Assembly: GCA_012845835.1 (NCBI GenBank)
Contig: JABAKD010000018.1
Coordinates: 1,930,616 to 1,994,615, forward strand
Source: Undaria pinnatifida
Taxonomy: Eukaryota > Sar > Phaeophyceae > Laminariales > Alariaceae
Direction of reading: 5' to 3'
Length of the DNA: 64,000 nt
In this document: positions 1-9,224 of the stretch, piece by piece
How positions within the stretch are numbered: the stretch's first letter is position 1
How the letters are laid out: every line of letters begins with the position of its first letter
Notes under the pieces: generated by a model
What the model was told of the DNA's origin: nothing
The model's input: the letters and a program-made list of their open reading frames with translations, nothing else
The model's database searches: none
Position numbers and translations under genes: made by a program

Positions 1-206
1 AACGAACGTTTCATGGCTGCTAGACACGGGAAAGGATGTTATGAAAAAAGCGTCCTCAAACATGTTCATGTTTGCAACGGTCGACGGAACGATGACGTCG
101 GGACGTCAAGGGGCACCGATTTCATGAGTTACGGCCGGGAGTTGGTTTCAAAACCAGGGATTTCGTTGAAGAAAAGGGTGTTGGGGGAGCTACCGTGGAA
201 CGACTC
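1..206 (+). mobile_element. MITE-A copy 1, left-truncated by the window edge
   Basis: The sequence begins inside a MITE-A, at the conserved AACGAACGTTTCATGGCTGC block, and runs to the right terminus TACCGTGGAACGACTC. The same order of blocks (GAAGGATG, GACGTCGGG, GAGCTGGTTTCAAAACC, GGGGGAGCTACCGT) recurs in a dozen other places in the window. It is non-coding; the 73-residue open frame across it is fortuitous. Confidence 0.75.
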
Positions 207-290
207 GGGGGTCACTCACGCGAGTGACATGTAACCACTGCGAACAAAGGTTCCAAAACTCGATCCCCCTGCCGTACCCTGTGTTCTGAT
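207..290 (+). mobile_element. MITE-C right-end fragment
   Basis: Immediately after MITE-A comes the MITE-C subterminal palindrome in the form TCACTCACGCGAGTGA. It is followed by the usual ACCACTGCGAACAAA block and a decayed terminus (GCCGTACCCTG). Only the right end is present, so the MITE-A probably interrupted it or the left part lies outside the window. Confidence 0.6.
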
Positions 291-355
291 ACTTGAGCTT
301 TAAGTTTTCCCACCCGCCGGAGTATAAATACAAAAAAAAGAAACAAAGTTTTTTA

Positions 356-627
356 GAGCCATCCCACGGCAGGGTTGCAGCATGATCGATCAGATCAGTC
401 CCTGGGCTTTTCACATGATGGGGAACTCAATATCTCACCCGAAAATTGAACTCAGGGGCATTCGGTCGCACAACCCGACTAAGCTTCTAGACTATGTCTT
501 AGTCCAAAAATATATATTGTTTTCGTGAAATTACTTCATTGACCGGCAGTTACTCACATACATGAGGAACTCAATCGCCGAGGGACTTTTTGGGGCCAAA
601 CGTGCTACCCCTACCGTGGGATGACTC
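356..627 (+). mobile_element. MITE-D copy 1, complete
   Basis: The ends are inverted copies: GAGCCATCCCACGG on the left and CCGTGGGATGACTC on the right. The 4 bp outside each end are identical (TTTA at 352-355 and 628-631), which is a clean target-site duplication. Length is 272 bp. Internal landmarks shared with other copies are GGTTGCAGCA, GAACTCAATATCTCACCC, CGCACAACCCGACTAAGC and CTCACATACATGAGG. No coding capacity. Confidence 0.85.
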
Positions 628-670
628 TTTAAGAAATGCCGAACCCTTTTGCGCGAAAATAAATAAGGCC

Positions 671-785
671 CTTACCAATTGGGGGGAGGGGGGGGGGGGG
701 GGGGGGCAGGGGGTACAACACCTGTGATCATGCCTCGTCCAGACGGCAGGGCTGGAAATCAAGGGTGAGATGTAAGAACAAAACC
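671..785 (+). mobile_element. SINE-F 3' fragment (probable)
   Basis: A G-run (681-706) is followed by ACAACACCTGTGATCATGCC and TCGTCCAGACGG. These match, with changes, the 3' part of SINE-F (G-run, GACGACACCTGTGACCACGG, CTTGTCCAGAACC). The A tail is decayed. Called by similarity of block order only. Confidence 0.4.
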
Positions 786-856
786 TAACAAACGGGCGGG
801 GCGTAGATAAACCTATTCCCGAACTCTGTTGTAGTAGCCGCAACCCTGGCCCAAAC

Positions 857-1123
857 CTACAACAACAACAGTCGAAACAGGCAAATTTGCCGGAAACACG
901 GCTTCACCGCTTCCTTCACGTCGACAGGTCGAATTTCGACCTGCGGACCGAGATTGATTGCGAAATTCGGGCCATTATTTGCCGTCCCGCCCAGAAAGAA
1001 GGAAATATCAATCACAGGAATTTTGCGCTTAGGCACTTCATTTTCGTTAACTAACTGCTGCTGCTGCTCGTTATACACGGGCACAAGTGCAAACACATTA
1101 AGATTTTGTGACGTTTTGAAATT
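857..1123 (-). CDS. Possible terminal exon of an unrecognised gene or retroelement
   Basis: On the minus strand an 89-codon frame starts at 1123, directly after a good 3' splice-site string (T-rich tract then ATTTTTCAG), and ends at the TAG at 857-859. The peptide begins NFKTSQNLNVFALVPVYNEQ and contains a QQQQ run, a KRKIPVIDISFFLGG stretch and a Cys-containing end. Its composition looks more like real coding than the surrounding repeats. I do not recognise the protein. A second locus at 8862-9083 has a very similar acceptor and first residues (NFNMS), so both may come from one repeat or gene family. Upstream exons were not found. It could be chance. Confidence 0.3.
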   Translation of the reverse strand, partial: NFKTSQNLNVFALVPVYNEQQQQLVNENEVPKRKIPVIDISFFLGGTANNGPNFAINLGPQVEIRPVDVKEAVKPCFRQICLFRLLLL

Positions 1124-1511
1124 CTGAAAAATCACAACGTGTTTCAACAAAAAAACACGCTGTGGCACCTTCTTGTCAGCAAGTCGACATCGACCTTTCA
1201 CAAGGATTATTTTCCAAAATATTTTCAAGATCACGGTTGGTGGTGGCGAATAAATCACGCCCCGCGAAAACATCACGTCTCCCCGCTTGACACGTGCACA
1301 TACTATGCTTCGTGTTGGAGTATAGTTATACATATACTTTTAATGGACGCGCACTACCGAGGAGAGCATCGTCCAGTATATTTCCAGAGGAGATAGACTT
1401 TTCGCACATCGGACAGACCACGACCTAGATCATGTTATTGTAATGTCATATTTTACATAAAAAGTATCTATCATGTAGATCATTTATACCAAGTAGATCA
1501 TCCAAGACCTC
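1124..1511. other. No gene seen; possible intron, then CTAGATCAT-type debris
   Basis: The part up to about 1330 keeps the minus-strand frame of the possible exon open but looks intronic (T tract and acceptor at its 3' end). Bases 1415-1511 hold scattered CTAGATCAT and GTAGATCAT words related to the satellite at 3465-4060, after CACGACCTAGATCATG, a phrase that recurs at 3465. Confidence 0.4.
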
Positions 1512-1779
1512 GAGTTATCCTACGGTTGGGGAAGAAGAGCAGTTTTTGCGCCGAAACCTCCCTGCTTGGCCATTCGAGCTCCTTCTGTGAGGAACTACCG
1601 GTTGCTCATCAAAGAGTAATTCCATCCACAAGTACCTTTGTTGTGTTGGGACTATTATTGCATGGAGGCTTGGTCGGGTTGTGCGAACGAATGCCTTCGG
1701 AGTCATTTTTCGGGCGAGACATTGAGCTCCCCATGTGAGGACCTCAGGGACTGATGATGCACCCGTTGTGGGATGGCTC
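1512..1779 (-). mobile_element. MITE-D copy 2, reverse orientation
   Basis: Reverse-oriented MITE-D. The ends are GAGTTATCCTACGG and GTGGGATGGCTC. Internal landmarks read in reverse: CTTGGTCGGGTTGTGCGAACGAATGCC, the TTTTTCGGGCGAGA block and GAGCTCCCCATGTGAGGACC. No target duplication is recognisable. Both short open frames here are repeat-derived. Confidence 0.75.
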
Positions 1780-1955
1780 CCATATAGACCATATAATCTC
1801 ACATATATATGCTGTATCCCAAGGGTCATGGTATGTGCTGGTTCAGGATCTGCGTGTTAACAGTGAGCCATCGAAAATAGTAGGAGTTGCCCTTTTCGAG
1901 CCAATATATATAGTATATATATGGCCGGTTTTGTGACCTAAACCTCCTAAAAAAT

Positions 1956-2873
1956 CTCCCCCCCCCCCCGTCTTGCTCTCCCTTACTCAAACGCCCCACC
2001 AAATATCGAAATCCGCCACATTAATAAACACTTCACGCACAGGATATCACCTCATTATCTTTCGAGAGCCATCCATGCCGCTGTCCCCCCCCCCCCCCCC
2101 CCCCCCCCGCCTCGAACGCCCCCTTCTTCCCCATCACCCGCACCATCGCCTAGACCTAGCACCACACGTATAACAAACCCCTCACCTAAAGCCCCTTACC
2201 CCCCCCCCCCGCCCCCCCCCCGCCCCCACCCCCCCACCTTCCCCCCTTCCCCCCAACCCATCCCAACCCCACCCCCTCGAACACTCCACCCTCTCTTTAC
2301 TCACTGATTGTACGACTTACCCCAGGATGTACATGATAAACTGATGTATTATTTCCAAAACGGTCACATTTACCCTCTCAAAATAATGTATAGTTTCCAG
2401 GCACATATCGAGCTGGCCCCCCCCGCCCCCCCCCCCCGCCCCCCCCCCCCCCCCCCCACCCCAACCCCCCCCCCCCCCGCCCCCAATAATATACTGGTGC
2501 CAAAACCGTCAGATTTATCCCCTCCAAAGGATTTATAGCTTACATGCACAAATTGCCCCCTTCCCCCCCCCCCCCCCCCCCCCTCCAAACCCGCTCGCTT
2601 TTGATCAAAACCAGGCCCCCTTTCCCTTCACAGCTGTCAGATTTTGTCCCCCTCAGAAACGGGTTTTATAGTTTCCGCGCACAGACTGACTAAAATCATC
2701 CTGTTGACCCTGATAGCTACACTGTAGTTGTAAGGGGAGTCGCCGACCTGTATCCTTAATGAGGACACACAACTCGTAATGCGCGCGATCGGAGTATCAC
2801 ACACAGCTTGCAAAGATGAGTTTCGACGAAATCTTCGATCTCACAGCTGGAGTGTATTTTCATTTTTTATAAC
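1956..2873 (-). mobile_element. MOD composite element, copy 1
   Basis: Begins with a C-run and TCTTGCTCTCCCTTACTCAAA, and ends with the D-end (AGCTTGCAAAGATGAGTTTC, CACAGCTGGAGTG, TTTTTTATAA). In between are about 200-bp modules, each carrying a TTTATAG or TATAGTTTCC block next to a C-run of 10-25 bases. The last 340 bp are nearly identical to 11805-12145, so movement or duplication is recent. The proline-rich frames here are artefacts of the C-runs. Confidence 0.7.
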
Positions 2874-3464
2874 ATATATGGCCGGCTGAGCTCCCAGAAC
2901 GTGGAACTACCGCTTTCAGTCTAATACGTTACGAGCGTGCTTGTTTTGGGACTATGATGTAGCGAGAGGAAGAGTTTGCCGGCTTGCGCGAACAAGTGCG
3001 CGTTCGACGTCGTGCTTCGGTTGGGGTACGTCGAGATCCGTACATATGTTTGAAGCTCAGAAGCGTCCGCTGCACCCCGTACTGTGTAGTGACTTGAGCA
3101 CAGGTCCAACCCGCGCGAGGCATAAAATAACATATACTAGGTCATGGAAATCATCCGGCTATATAGCCCGGAACAAATATGATCTACAGGCCATGCAGAC
3201 AACAGAAAGCAGGGGTCTGCCCTTGAACGGCGGGTACCATCATGAATAGACGCAACGGAGCCACGGCGGGGTTTCAATATATTGATTCTAGGACCCCTGA
3301 ATAGTATGTCTCTGTACCTCACCAGGAAACTGACTTCAAGAATACTTCGTACTGTGGCACGCGTGCTATGTACGATAGAGGTATGCCCCTTTTGGACTAG
3401 ATCGCTTGGAAACTGACAGATGCTGGGGTGTTCATCATTGCGTATTGAACACGACCGGCAGATC
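2874..3464. other. No gene seen; degenerate repeats
   Basis: A decayed MITE-D-like stretch may lie at 2885-3130 (GCTCCCAGAACGTGGAACTA, GGCTTGCGCGAACAAG). The 3240-3300 segment (AATAGACGCAACGGAGCC, ACGGCGGGGTTTC) reappears in altered form at 4265-4315. A CGTGCTATGTACGATAGAGG string at 3361-3382 looks like a lone MITE-B terminus. Confidence 0.35.
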
Positions 3465-4060
3465 ACGACCTAAATCATCTACATCGTCTACGTCCTCTAC
3501 ATCATCAGCTAGATTACTTAGATTGTCTAGATCCTCTAGATCACATTTAGAGCATTTCAATCGCCCAGATCTTCTAGATCATCTAGAAAATCTAGATCGT
3601 CTAGATCCTCTTATATTCGATGTAGATAGTCTAGATCCTTTATATCACCTAAAACATCTCGATCGTCCAGGTTATCTAGACCGTCTAGGAAATTGAGGTC
3701 TTCTAGATCCTATTCTAGATTTGATGTGGATCGTATATGCCACCTAGACACTCTAGATAATCTAGATCATCTAGACCGTGTAGATGATCTAGATTATCTA
3801 GATCACCTAGACCATCTAGATCATCTAGACCATGTAGATCATGTAGACCATCTAGATCGTCGACAACATCTTGCTCATCTAGATCGCGCCTAGAACTCTT
3901 AGATCTCCAAGATCATCTAGGTAATAATTTTTCTAGACCATCTAGATCCTCTACATCCTCTAGATCCTCTAGATCATGTTGATATAGAGATGACCCAGAA
4001 TAATCATTTAGATCATCTCGACCCATCTAGATCATCTAGACCCATCTATTTTACACTCTA
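3465..4060 (+). repeat. 9-bp satellite built on CTAGATCAT
   Basis: About 600 bp of variants of the 9-mer CTAGATCAT (CTAGACCAT, GTAGATCAT, CTAGATCGT, CTAGATTAT). It is most regular at 3760-3870 and looser at both ends. Because 9 is a multiple of 3, one frame stays open and reads Leu-Asp-His over and over. I judge that frame non-genic. The repeat is rich in XbaI-like TCTAGA and DpnI-like GATC words. Short relatives occur at 1415-1511, near 26910, near 32830 and near 59140. Confidence 0.9.
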
Positions 4061-4474
4061 GATCCTGCACCTGCCCTCGTGGTGTGCTGTGCGGGTTGCT
4101 CCGTACTAGCAGTACAACTCCGAATCGCGAGTTATTCACGTGCTAGGTTTCATTCAAATAATCCGGCTCTAACCCCGGCCCAACATGATCTAGAGAGCCA
4201 TCCATCTAGATCACAAAGAGACCAAGAATCTGTCTGATATCAAACGATAGACTTTGTTATCATTCATAGACGCATAGGCTACGACGGGGTGTAAGGATGG
4301 ACCTACTGCTTCCAAGAGTCCTCGATTAGGGTTTGTCCTTGTTAAGAAGGGTCGTAATGTATGTACTTCTCCAGGAACATGTAACTGCCTCTAGGAACAT
4401 GTAACTGCCTACCAGTGAACAGGAGACAGCCATTGCTCTGATTTCGGAACAATAATAAAAACAAAAACGTACAG
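4061..4474. other. No gene seen; small 20-bp doublet
   Basis: Contains a direct 20-bp doublet at about 4373-4411 (AGGAACATGTAACTGCCT twice) and the second copy of the 3240-3300 segment. Otherwise I see nothing I can name. Confidence 0.4.
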
Positions 4475-4993
4475 GAGTCATCCCACCATAGGTGTGCAGC
4501 AAACGTGCCTGAGGTCCTAACACGGGGAGCTATGTCGGACTGACTCCCCCCCCCCCCCCGCCCTAAAACCAGCTATTTTCTTCAATGAATGCTCCATGGC
4601 TCCTCGATACGAGGATAAGGTGCTACGAAAAAAGCATCTTGATGCGTTTTCTTGTTTGCAGAGGATTGTCGAACGACGATGTCGGGGTTTCAAGGGGCAC
4701 TGAATCTCAGGGGATACGGCCAAGGGCTGGTTTCAGAGCCGGCCATTTCGATATATAAAACTTGGGGGAGGCTACCCGTAGAACTACTCAATATATCACC
4801 AGAAAAAATGTGTTCGACGACGTCTGCTCGCGCGTCCCGACCAGCGCTTCAATGCGCTAGCTAGCTATTAATGGCTAGAGTCCTAAACCAACCAATAGTG
4901 TTTGTAAGAGTGCCGCGCTCTTAACCGATAGCTCCACGCTTCGTCAGCTCGATATGGTTAAAAGATCACAAACATTTCGCCGTGGGATGACTC
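4475..4993 (+). mobile_element. MITE-D copy 3, interrupted by MITE-A
   Basis: The left part runs from GAGTCATCCCACCATAGG (4475) to about 4537. The right part resumes at 4790 with AATATATCACCAGAAAAA and CCCGACCAG, and ends CGCCGTGGGATGACTC at 4993. Removing the 252-bp MITE-A restores the family order GAGCT-CAATATCTCACCC. This shows directly that MITE-A arrived after this MITE-D. Confidence 0.75.
4538..4789 (+). mobile_element. MITE-A copy 2, nested in MITE-D
   Basis: Left terminus GACTGACT followed by a C-run, AAAACCAGCTATTTTCTTC, then the CATGGCTCC, GGATAAGGTGCTACG and GACGATGTCGGGG blocks. The right terminus is GGGGGAGGCTACCC, GTAGAACTACTC. No exact target duplication survives at its edges. 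It sits within a few bases of the same MITE-D site that another MITE-A (32991-33233) hit. Confidence 0.8.
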
Positions 4994-5405
4994 ATACCGC
5001 CTTCTGGCCCGTTTCCTGACCCGCGTTTGGTCCGGGTTGGGGGTAATGTTTCCGCGAATCGGAGCAATATTAAATTATCCAAAAGGGGCGCAGCCGGGGT
5101 ATCTGTAACGTCTCTCACGCGTATTGGGACCCGGATTGGTGTTAGGGATAGGGTTAGGAGTAGGAGGTTTGGTCCACGCCCGTTCGTTGACCCCACCATG
5201 GGAAAGGTTCTTCCGGGGATACGAGTGCTAAGAGGTCGGACAACGCGGATCACGGTTGATTCTAAAGCTCGACTCACTACGTTTTGATTTTTTTGTTGCT
5301 TTCCAACACTTCCGCGACAACCGAATGGACGTGTGTACTATAGTACTTGCGTTGCGGTGGTGCTTGCAACGTCTTACAGATTTACCGTCGCCGGAAGGAT
5401 CATAA
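4994..5405. other. No gene seen; sequence upstream of the LINE
   Basis: An 86-codon plus-strand frame (5027-5287) is present but I recognise nothing in it. A short TTAGGG-like stretch lies at 5141-5160. This could be the decayed 5' part of the LINE, but I can only align reverse transcriptase from 5406 onward. Confidence 0.35.
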
Positions 5406-6697
5406 CCATATGACCCTGTCGACCGAACCCTTCTGTGGGATGCCCTTGCTCGTTTTGGCGTGCCACCGGGAATGTTCGCCGTCATCCCCCAGTTCCACGA
5501 CGGCATGCGAGCATGCGTGCGGTTAGATGAGATGGAGAGTGCTCGGATAATTTCGATGTGGGGCAAGGTCTCGGGCAAGGACGCGTGCTCGCGCCATTGC
5601 TGTTCAACATGTTTTTCACGCCGGTACTGCGTGTGGGCGAGAAACGCTCCTGGCTGATGCAGCCATCACGAACAGCGGTGCAGCTCCAACGGAACAAGGA
5701 GAAAGGCGATAAGAAGGGCACTTCACGCACAGGCAAATTCGACGGGCTAGGGGGGGGGATGAGGAGGAGGAGGAGGTGCAGGGATTGTGGGGTATGCTGT
5801 ACGCTTACGATGCGGGCGTTGTATTGCGATCATCAGAAGGGCTGGAGAGGATGATGACGGTGATCGTGACTGCGTGCTCGGCGTTCGGGCTTACGGTATC
5901 CGAGGTGAAGCTAGAGACCATGTGCCTGGAAACCAAAGGTGGGAGGAAGGTGTCGTTCACAAACAATGCAGGTATCCAGGTATACAAATAAACAATCGAG
6001 TTTGTGTACTAGGGCCGGGCTATCACCGCAGACAGAGAACTTAGCATTGGAATAACGCGGCGTCTTCGGAGGGTCTGGGCGTGCTTCCAGAGGTACAAGA
6101 TGGAAATCTAAGATCGCCAGGGTGTGCTCTTTCGGTTGAAGGTGCGGTTGCAAAAAGTCGAGGTGATCGAGACACTACTTTACGGTTGCACGACGTGGAG
6201 CCCGAACAAGTCTGACTATGACAAGCTACGACGGGTTCAACGCCCCATGCTCCTCCGATGCTTCGGATGGCGGAAAGGGAAACTCGACAACCACACCCTA
6301 ACGTACGCCGACGCGATTGCCGACACAGCTCCGAGACCATAAAGGCGATAGTGCGTAAACGAAGGATATTGTTTGCGGGATTCGTAGCACGTACCGGAGA
6401 GGAACGTGTGCCATAGAGGGTGATATTAGGGGAGCTTGTTGGGGGTAAGGGCTACTCAGGGGGGCAAGAGAAGGACTGGCTGGCTCATCTGAAGGAGGAT
6501 ACGTCGGTCTTCGGAATGGAATTCGAAGGGTGGCGAAAGGCTGCTCAGAAGGCCAGCAGATGGGTTTGACGAGTAGAGGAGGGAGCCGAGATTGTTCATG
6601 CGGAATTGACATGAGACGGAGAGACGCAGAGCTGCGCAGAGAACCGCAAAGGCCGCGGCAGCGCCATCCACCGTGGGCATCTCTAAGCGGCCAAGGG
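5406..6697 (+). pseudogene. LINE reverse transcriptase, broken
   Basis: Read across several frame changes, the plus strand gives in order: YDPVDRTLLWDALARFGVPPG, FHDGMRACVRLDE, QGRVLAPLLFNMFFTPVLRV, LYAYDAGVVLRSSEGLERMM, FGLTVSEVKLETMC, KVRLQKVEVIETLLYGCTTW, EFEGWRKAAQKA and GISKRP near 6690. These are the finger/palm and C-terminal parts of a LINE RT. The catalytic YADD box reads Tyr-Ala-Tyr-Asp (5800-5811), so one metal-binding Asp is lost. With the frameshifts this makes it inactive. Family recognition is from memory; no search was run. Confidence 0.85.
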
Positions 6698-7505
6698 CAA
6701 GGGGGAGGGGGGGAAGGGGGAGGGGAAGAGGAGGAAATATGGGAGGGGGGAGAGGGGGAGGGGGGAGGTGGGGATGGTGCAGGAGGGACAAGGGGGGAGG
6801 GGATGGGGGGATGGGGGGAGGGGGGGAGGGGGGAAGGGGGGGGAGGGAGGGGAGGGGGGGCGTCCTGCCCAAGAGACTGAAGTCTGGGTCTGGCCATCAC
6901 CGGCTTGAAATTTGTGGGCCTTCCAATGGCCATCACAAGGTAGCGTAAGGTCGCCCTGACTTCTTCGCCTTGCTACGTTCTCTCCCCAGTGCCATTGATG
7001 CACGTGATTCCAATGCCGTAGTTAGTCAGTTCCTAGGGTCTGCTAGTATGATGTTTTTTTTTCTCTTTTCCTTTCCTTGCTTCCTCTTCTTGTCTTGTAT
7101 CTTCTTGTCTTTTTTGTCATTTCTTTTACTTTCTTTCCTTTTTTTGTTCGCTTCCTTTTCTGTTCTTTTGTTGGTTTCTCTTCTTTTCTTTTCTCGTTGC
7201 TTGTTTGCAATTGACTTGCGTCTGAAGTGCGTGTGCGTAGTGATACGTACTACGTGTAATGTATACATGGTATATTCCATCCTGGGTGACAAGCGGTATA
7301 GTCGGTTTTCCCAGGAGCGAGTAACTGAGAGGTTTGCACCAGTATTGGACCTGGCACATCGTAGGCTGACCCCCGATATTTCAATTCCTTCATGTTTCTG
7401 GTGGAAGCATGAACTGCGTCAGCTGTGATATTTGCGTGCACTACTTTGGTTTGTTTGTGTTTTTTCCCTGGGGTACTCCTCTGCTCCAGGGTGACTAGAG
7501 CCTGT
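5406..7505 (+). mobile_element. LINE (non-LTR retrotransposon), copy 1, 5'-truncated
   Basis: Reverse transcriptase remnants (5406-6697) are followed by a G/A-rich tract (6700-6865), a conserved 3' region (6870-7050), a T/C-rich tract (7050-7200) and a further conserved stretch to about 7505. The order from about 6500 to 7505 repeats in reverse at 9225-10163, which fixes the 3' limit. The 3' end is at the right, so the two copies lie tail to tail. The upstream half (endonuclease, early RT) is missing. Confidence 0.85.
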
Positions 7506-8140
7506 CTTGTCACCACGGCCCTGATTATGCGAGGGAATTTGAGAACAACAACACAAACAACAAAAACTCCTACAGGAACCTTACACTCCCAGTCGTTGGG
7601 CAGGGCGAATGTCATGGTCCGCAGTAGCCCGTGTGGTCACCGAGCCGAGTTGCAGCACGCGTTCCTTCATCGCTCCTTTCCTCACCATAACAAAATGCAA
7701 AACTCCGTATACAAGAGCAATGGTTTATGTCCCGTTTCTCACCTGCTCTACGTCGTGGTTAGGAGAATCGTTCAGCTAATCGAAACAGAGCTCGTTTGTA
7801 AGTCATACGCTCGGCCCGGCCGCGTTTGCGGCACTTTTATGACACCGTGCTGAGCCTTGTTTTCCGTCCTTCGTTCGGCTTGCACTAGGGCCACAGGGCC
7901 AGGGTGAGGGTTATGGGGTTAAGTGTCGGGTGGGATCTTTGTCCGTGCTACATCCCACCATCGGGGAATTCTTCACTATCGTAGACAAGCGCGAACCGTC
8001 CCTTTTCAAGAGCCTGACCCACTTGTAAGATGCATCGTACTCATTATCATCAGGGCTTCCCGTGGCCAAATCCCTCTCTGCACAACAAGTTGATGGTGGG
8101 CTGCTCCCTTGATGTCCGCTGATGATAGCGATTATATACC
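7506..8140. other. No gene recognised
   Basis: A 142-codon frame (7425-7853, plus) spans the LINE end and this stretch. It shows no motif I know, and its first third is LINE 3' sequence. Bases 7490-7545 resemble 44225-44290 (GGTGACTAGAGCCTGTC against GGTGACTGGAGGCTGTC). No terminal repeats were seen. Confidence 0.35.
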
Positions 8141-8379
8141 TGGTTTATTATACGACATTTCCCCACGAAAAACAGCGATGTTCTTAACGAACGTTCCGTG
8201 GCTCTAGTCAACACGCAGAAGGATGCTATGAAAAAAAAGGCCTTGTGCATTATTATTGTTTAGGAGATCAACCTACGACGTCGTGCACGGTATTTCAGGA
8301 GACACGGCCTGGATGGAGCTGGCTTCAAAACCGGCGATTTCGTTGCATGGAAATTTTGGGGGCTACCGCAGAACGACTC
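8141..8379 (+). mobile_element. MITE-A copy 3, diverged
   Basis: The left terminus is decayed (TTTATTATACGACATTTCCCC). The internal blocks CAGCGATGTTCTTAACGAAC, GAAGGATGCTATGAAAAAA and TTCAAAACCGGCGATTTCG are clear, and the right end is GGGGGCTACCGCAGAACGACTC. No exact target duplication. Confidence 0.7.
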
Positions 8380-8540
8380 ACCTCTCCGGGCTAGGGGGAG
8401 CTCTTCGTCGTGGGATCGAGGTACAGGCGTAAGCCGCAACCCAAGCTCAAACCATAGCCCCAACACCTTTTTGGTCATTACCTTAGTAGGAGTAGCCGAA
8501 GTCGCGAGTTTTTTTCTCGAATCGTCATCATTTTCGTGTC

Positions 8541-8890
8541 GAAAATCCTGATGTTTTTTTTTTTTACTATACATATTTGATTTCGAATTTATTTAGCCGG
8601 AATGGTGTAGATGTCGTCATGATGAGTCCGTGACAAAACCGAAAAACAACGTGTTTTTTTTTCGCTTTGAACACACAACATTTCAGAATTTCAACATGTC
8701 ACGAATCGATTTGGCGAAAATCCTGATGTTTTTTTTTTTTACTATACATATTTGATTTCGAATTTATTTAGCCGGAATGGTGTAGATGTCGTCATGATGA
8801 GTCCGTGACAAAACCGAAAAACAACGTGTTTTTTTTTCGCTTTGAACACACAACATTTCAGAATTTCAACATGTCACGAATCGATTTGTC
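8541..8890 (+). repeat. Perfect 175-bp tandem duplication
   Basis: 8541-8715 and 8716-8890 are the same sequence, including a T-run of 12, until the last few bases (ATTTGG against ATTTGT). Each unit contains a T-rich tract, an ACATTTCAG acceptor-like string and the first codons of the possible exon that follows. The identity implies a very recent event or an assembly artefact. Confidence 0.9.
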
Positions 8891-9083
8891 TTGTTTTGTT
8901 CGTCAGGAACAACCCCTAACCCTGTATGATTCAATTTCTGATCTCAACCGGCAGCTAACTCAGGCCAAACCTGGCCAAACCACCAAGGTGGCCGTGAACT
9001 CCGAGCGAACAAGTTCTGAGGTAGTGCGGACGACGATGATTCCTACACTGCGGATCACGAGATTGGAGTTCCTGTTCGCATAA
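8862..9083 (+). CDS. Possible terminal exon, related acceptor to 857-1123
   Basis: After the acceptor-like ACATTTCAG, 74 codons run to the TAA at 9081-9083. The peptide begins NFNMSRIDLSCFVRQEQPLT and continues through ISDLNRQLTQAKPGQ. The acceptor region and first codons (CAGAATTTCAA, then GTCAC) closely match the minus-strand locus ending at 1123; the downstream peptides then diverge. I do not recognise the product. It lies between two LINE tails and inside a tandem duplication, so it may be part of a repeat rather than a host gene. Confidence 0.3.
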   Translation, partial: NFNMSRIDLSCFVRQEQPLTLYDSISDLNRQLTQAKPGQTTKVAVNSERTSSEVVRTTMIPTLRITRLEFLFA

Positions 9084-9224
9084 TTTTCCGTTTTTTCTTT
9101 GCCTGGACAGTTTGATTTGGTAGAAACACCTAGTTTCTCAATGCCATAATAGGCGTACATACATGCAACAAAATTGCTGTTTGTGTTCTCACATTACCTC
9201 GCATAGTCTAATCAAGTCCGTCCG

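Noticed and set aside
3406-3893. Leu-Asp-His repeat protein
   Set aside because: It is the in-frame reading of a 9-bp DNA satellite. The frame breaks where the satellite becomes irregular, and there is no non-repeat coding part.
4905-4945. tRNA-like string on the minus strand (GAGCTATCGGTTAAGAGC)
   Set aside because: The D-arm-like part has no acceptor stem or T arm at the right distance, and it lies in MITE-D copy 3.
5141-5160. Telomere-like TTAGGG repeats
   Set aside because: Only two or three imperfect units (GTTAGGGATAGGGTTAGGAG). Too few for an interstitial telomere.
6298-6936. 212-residue proline-rich protein (minus strand)
   Set aside because: It runs antisense through the LINE RT C-terminus and the G/A-rich tract. 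The prolines come from the C-rich complement.
8620-8633. Hammerhead ribozyme core (TGATGAGTCCGTGA, again at 8795-8808)
   Set aside because: The 14-mer matches a classic hammerhead string, but the first core base is A instead of C and helix II cannot form before the GAAA. The related acceptor region near 1123 lacks it. Most likely coincidence; a descriptor-based ribozyme search would settle it.
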